Positions 14,328-15,128 of a stretch of DNA of 15,128 nucleotides are shown one piece after another. The translations under genes were made by a program, and so were the position numbers. Numbering within the stretch: position 1 is the stretch's first letter; every line of letters begins with the position of its first letter. Source of the stretch: Spirochaetaceae bacterium (GTDB lineage Bacteria; Spirochaetota; Spirochaetia; SZUA-6; Bin103); NCBI GenBank assembly GCA_026710565.1, contig JAPOQV010000233.1, positions 1 through 15,128 of the forward strand, given 5' to 3'. Below the pieces are notes generated by a model that saw only the letters and a program-made list of their open reading frames with translations, did not search any database and was not told the origin of the DNA.

Positions 14328-15128
14328 ATGGCACAGGGTGACGTTCTTCCTTCGGAGAAACGGGAGTACCGCGAACCGGCAACCGGCGTGAAGGTGGTGC
14401 AGCTCACCGATGCGCCCTGCTACAACGTCCACCCCTACTACAACCAGGAGGGGTTCGTCGGCGGCTCGGAGCGGTTCGTGTTTGCTTCCAACCGCTCCGG
14501 AAAAGGTCAGATCTACGCGGTGGAGACCGGCTCCGGCAAGATCGTGCAACTCACCGATTCCGAGGAACCGCCGGTGATGGCAGGCCTGGACCCGCGCACC
14601 GGGACCGGCGGCTCGGCCGGCCTGACCTGCGATCCGGTACGCGGACGCGTCTACTACGGCCGCGACCGGCGCTACTACTGCCTGGACATCGAGACCCTGC
14701 GCGAGGAGATCGTCGCCGAGTCGCCGGCGGGTTGCGAACCGCTGGGCGGCTCGGATCTGTCGAGCTGTGGGCGCTATCTGGTGCTGATGACGCGGCCCGA
14801 CGACGCATCGCCGTGGCCGATGCACGACGACTCCCGCTATCGGCACGGCAGCGAGATGCTGGTGGTGCTGTGCGACCTGCAGGAGGGGCGGCAGGCAATC
14901 GTCTACCACGGCCCGAGTGCCGAGAACCGCGCCGCGGCCGACAGCCACCTGTTCATCTGCCGGGGCGATCCCTCCTACCTGTTCTTCGGCAGCTACACCC
15001 GCACGCAGCCGACCGGGCTGAAGACCATGTGGTTCATGCGGGTCGACCTGGAGCGGCTGGTGCCGCTGCAGGATCCGTTGCCGATCTTTCCGCAGCAGCC
15101 GCACGAGATGGTCAACCACTACTACCCG
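14328..15128 (+). CDS. Oligogalacturonide-lyase-like (PL22-type) propeller protein, cut by right edge
   Basis: 267 codons, open at the window edge; the family is usually about 380-400 residues, so roughly a third is missing. KVVQLTDAPCYNVHPYYNQE (22-41) with FVFASNRSGKGQIYAVETGS (50-69) and IVQLTDSEE (72-80) is the TolB/oligogalacturonide-lyase type repeat 'xxQLTDxxxxxxHxYxxxxxFxxxGxxxxFxSxRxGxxxxY'. Two more stretches fit the metal-site region of PL22 enzymes: RAAADSHLFICRGDPSYLFF (201-220) and QPHEMVNHYYP (257-267). By analogy H207 and H259 are candidate ligands. Known PL22 enzymes cleave unsaturated pectin oligomers in the cytoplasm or periplasm with Mn2+. No signal peptide is seen, so a cytoplasmic role is likely. 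Many distant relatives have unknown substrates, so only the fold and possible lyase activity are claimed. Confidence 0.65.
   Translation, partial: MAQGDVLPSEKREYREPATGVKVVQLTDAPCYNVHPYYNQEGFVGGSERFVFASNRSGKGQIYAVETGSGKIVQLTDSEEPPVMAGLDPRTGTGGSAGLTCDPVRGRVYYGRDRRYYCLDIETLREEIVAESPAGCEPLGGSDLSSCGRYLVLMTRPDDASPWPMHDDSRYRHGSEMLVVLCDLQEGRQAIVYHGPSAENRAAADSHLFICRGDPSYLFFGSYTRTQPTGLKTMWFMRVDLERLVPLQDPLPIFPQQPHEMVNHYYP

Noticed and set aside
13827..15119. A 430-codon minus-strand frame over the 14 kb region
   Set aside because: It is antisense to the lyase-like gene, which has a perfect Shine-Dalgarno, then crosses the intergenic gap and enters the wrong frame of the GH32/43-like gene. No recognisable motifs.

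Overview
The window is GC-rich bacterial DNA with tightly packed genes. It holds no rRNA, tRNA, CRISPR array or recognisable insertion sequence. Both substrate-binding proteins carry Sec signal peptides without a lipobox cysteine, which suggests soluble periplasmic proteins in a two-membrane cell. The gene families (exo-sialidase-like propellers, glycosidase-like TIM barrels, GH32/43-like propellers, Gfo/Idh/MocA oxidoreductases, oligogalacturonide-lyase-like propellers, opp/dpp-type transporters) are typical of free-living or host-associated carbohydrate scavengers such as environmental spirochaetes or planctomycete-like lineages. That placement is inference from gene style, not from a marker gene.

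Layout, left to right: (1) 1-984, minus, an Asp-box sialidase-like propeller cut by the left edge. (2) 1092-2906, plus, a large family-1 (YtcQ/LplA-like) solute-binding protein, divergent from the first gene and followed by a strong hairpin at 2961-2989. (3) 3010-3867, minus, a cupin/JmjC-like Fe(II)/2-oxoglutarate oxygenase. (4) 3921-8114, plus, a transporter operon of DppB-like permease, DppC-like permease and family-5 binding protein, with no ATPase genes, closed by a good intrinsic terminator at 8149-8186. (5) 8271-8474, plus, a HicB-type antitoxin followed by only a few codons of what looks like hicA. (6) 8519-11360, plus, two glycosidase-like TIM-barrel genes in tandem, separated and broken by a G-rich stretch at 9701-9809 that looks like bad sequence. 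(7) 14101-11373, minus, a two-gene operon of a GH32/43-like propeller protein and a Gfo/Idh/MocA oxidoreductase. (8) 14328 to the right edge, plus, an oligogalacturonide-lyase-like propeller with a perfect Shine-Dalgarno sequence. The gap 14102-14327 is an intergenic region between divergent genes in which I see nothing else convincing.

Taken together this reads as a carbohydrate-degradation and uptake neighbourhood: candidate glycan-processing enzymes and an oxidoreductase, one putative saccharide-binding protein and one peptide/oligosaccharide-type permease system. Specific substrates cannot be read from the sequence.

There appear to be two styles of translation start. The transporter genes and the lyase-like gene have Shine-Dalgarno sequences. 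Several enzyme genes have none, but carry a TANNNT -10-like hexamer 5-9 bases before the start codon, as expected for leaderless mRNAs.
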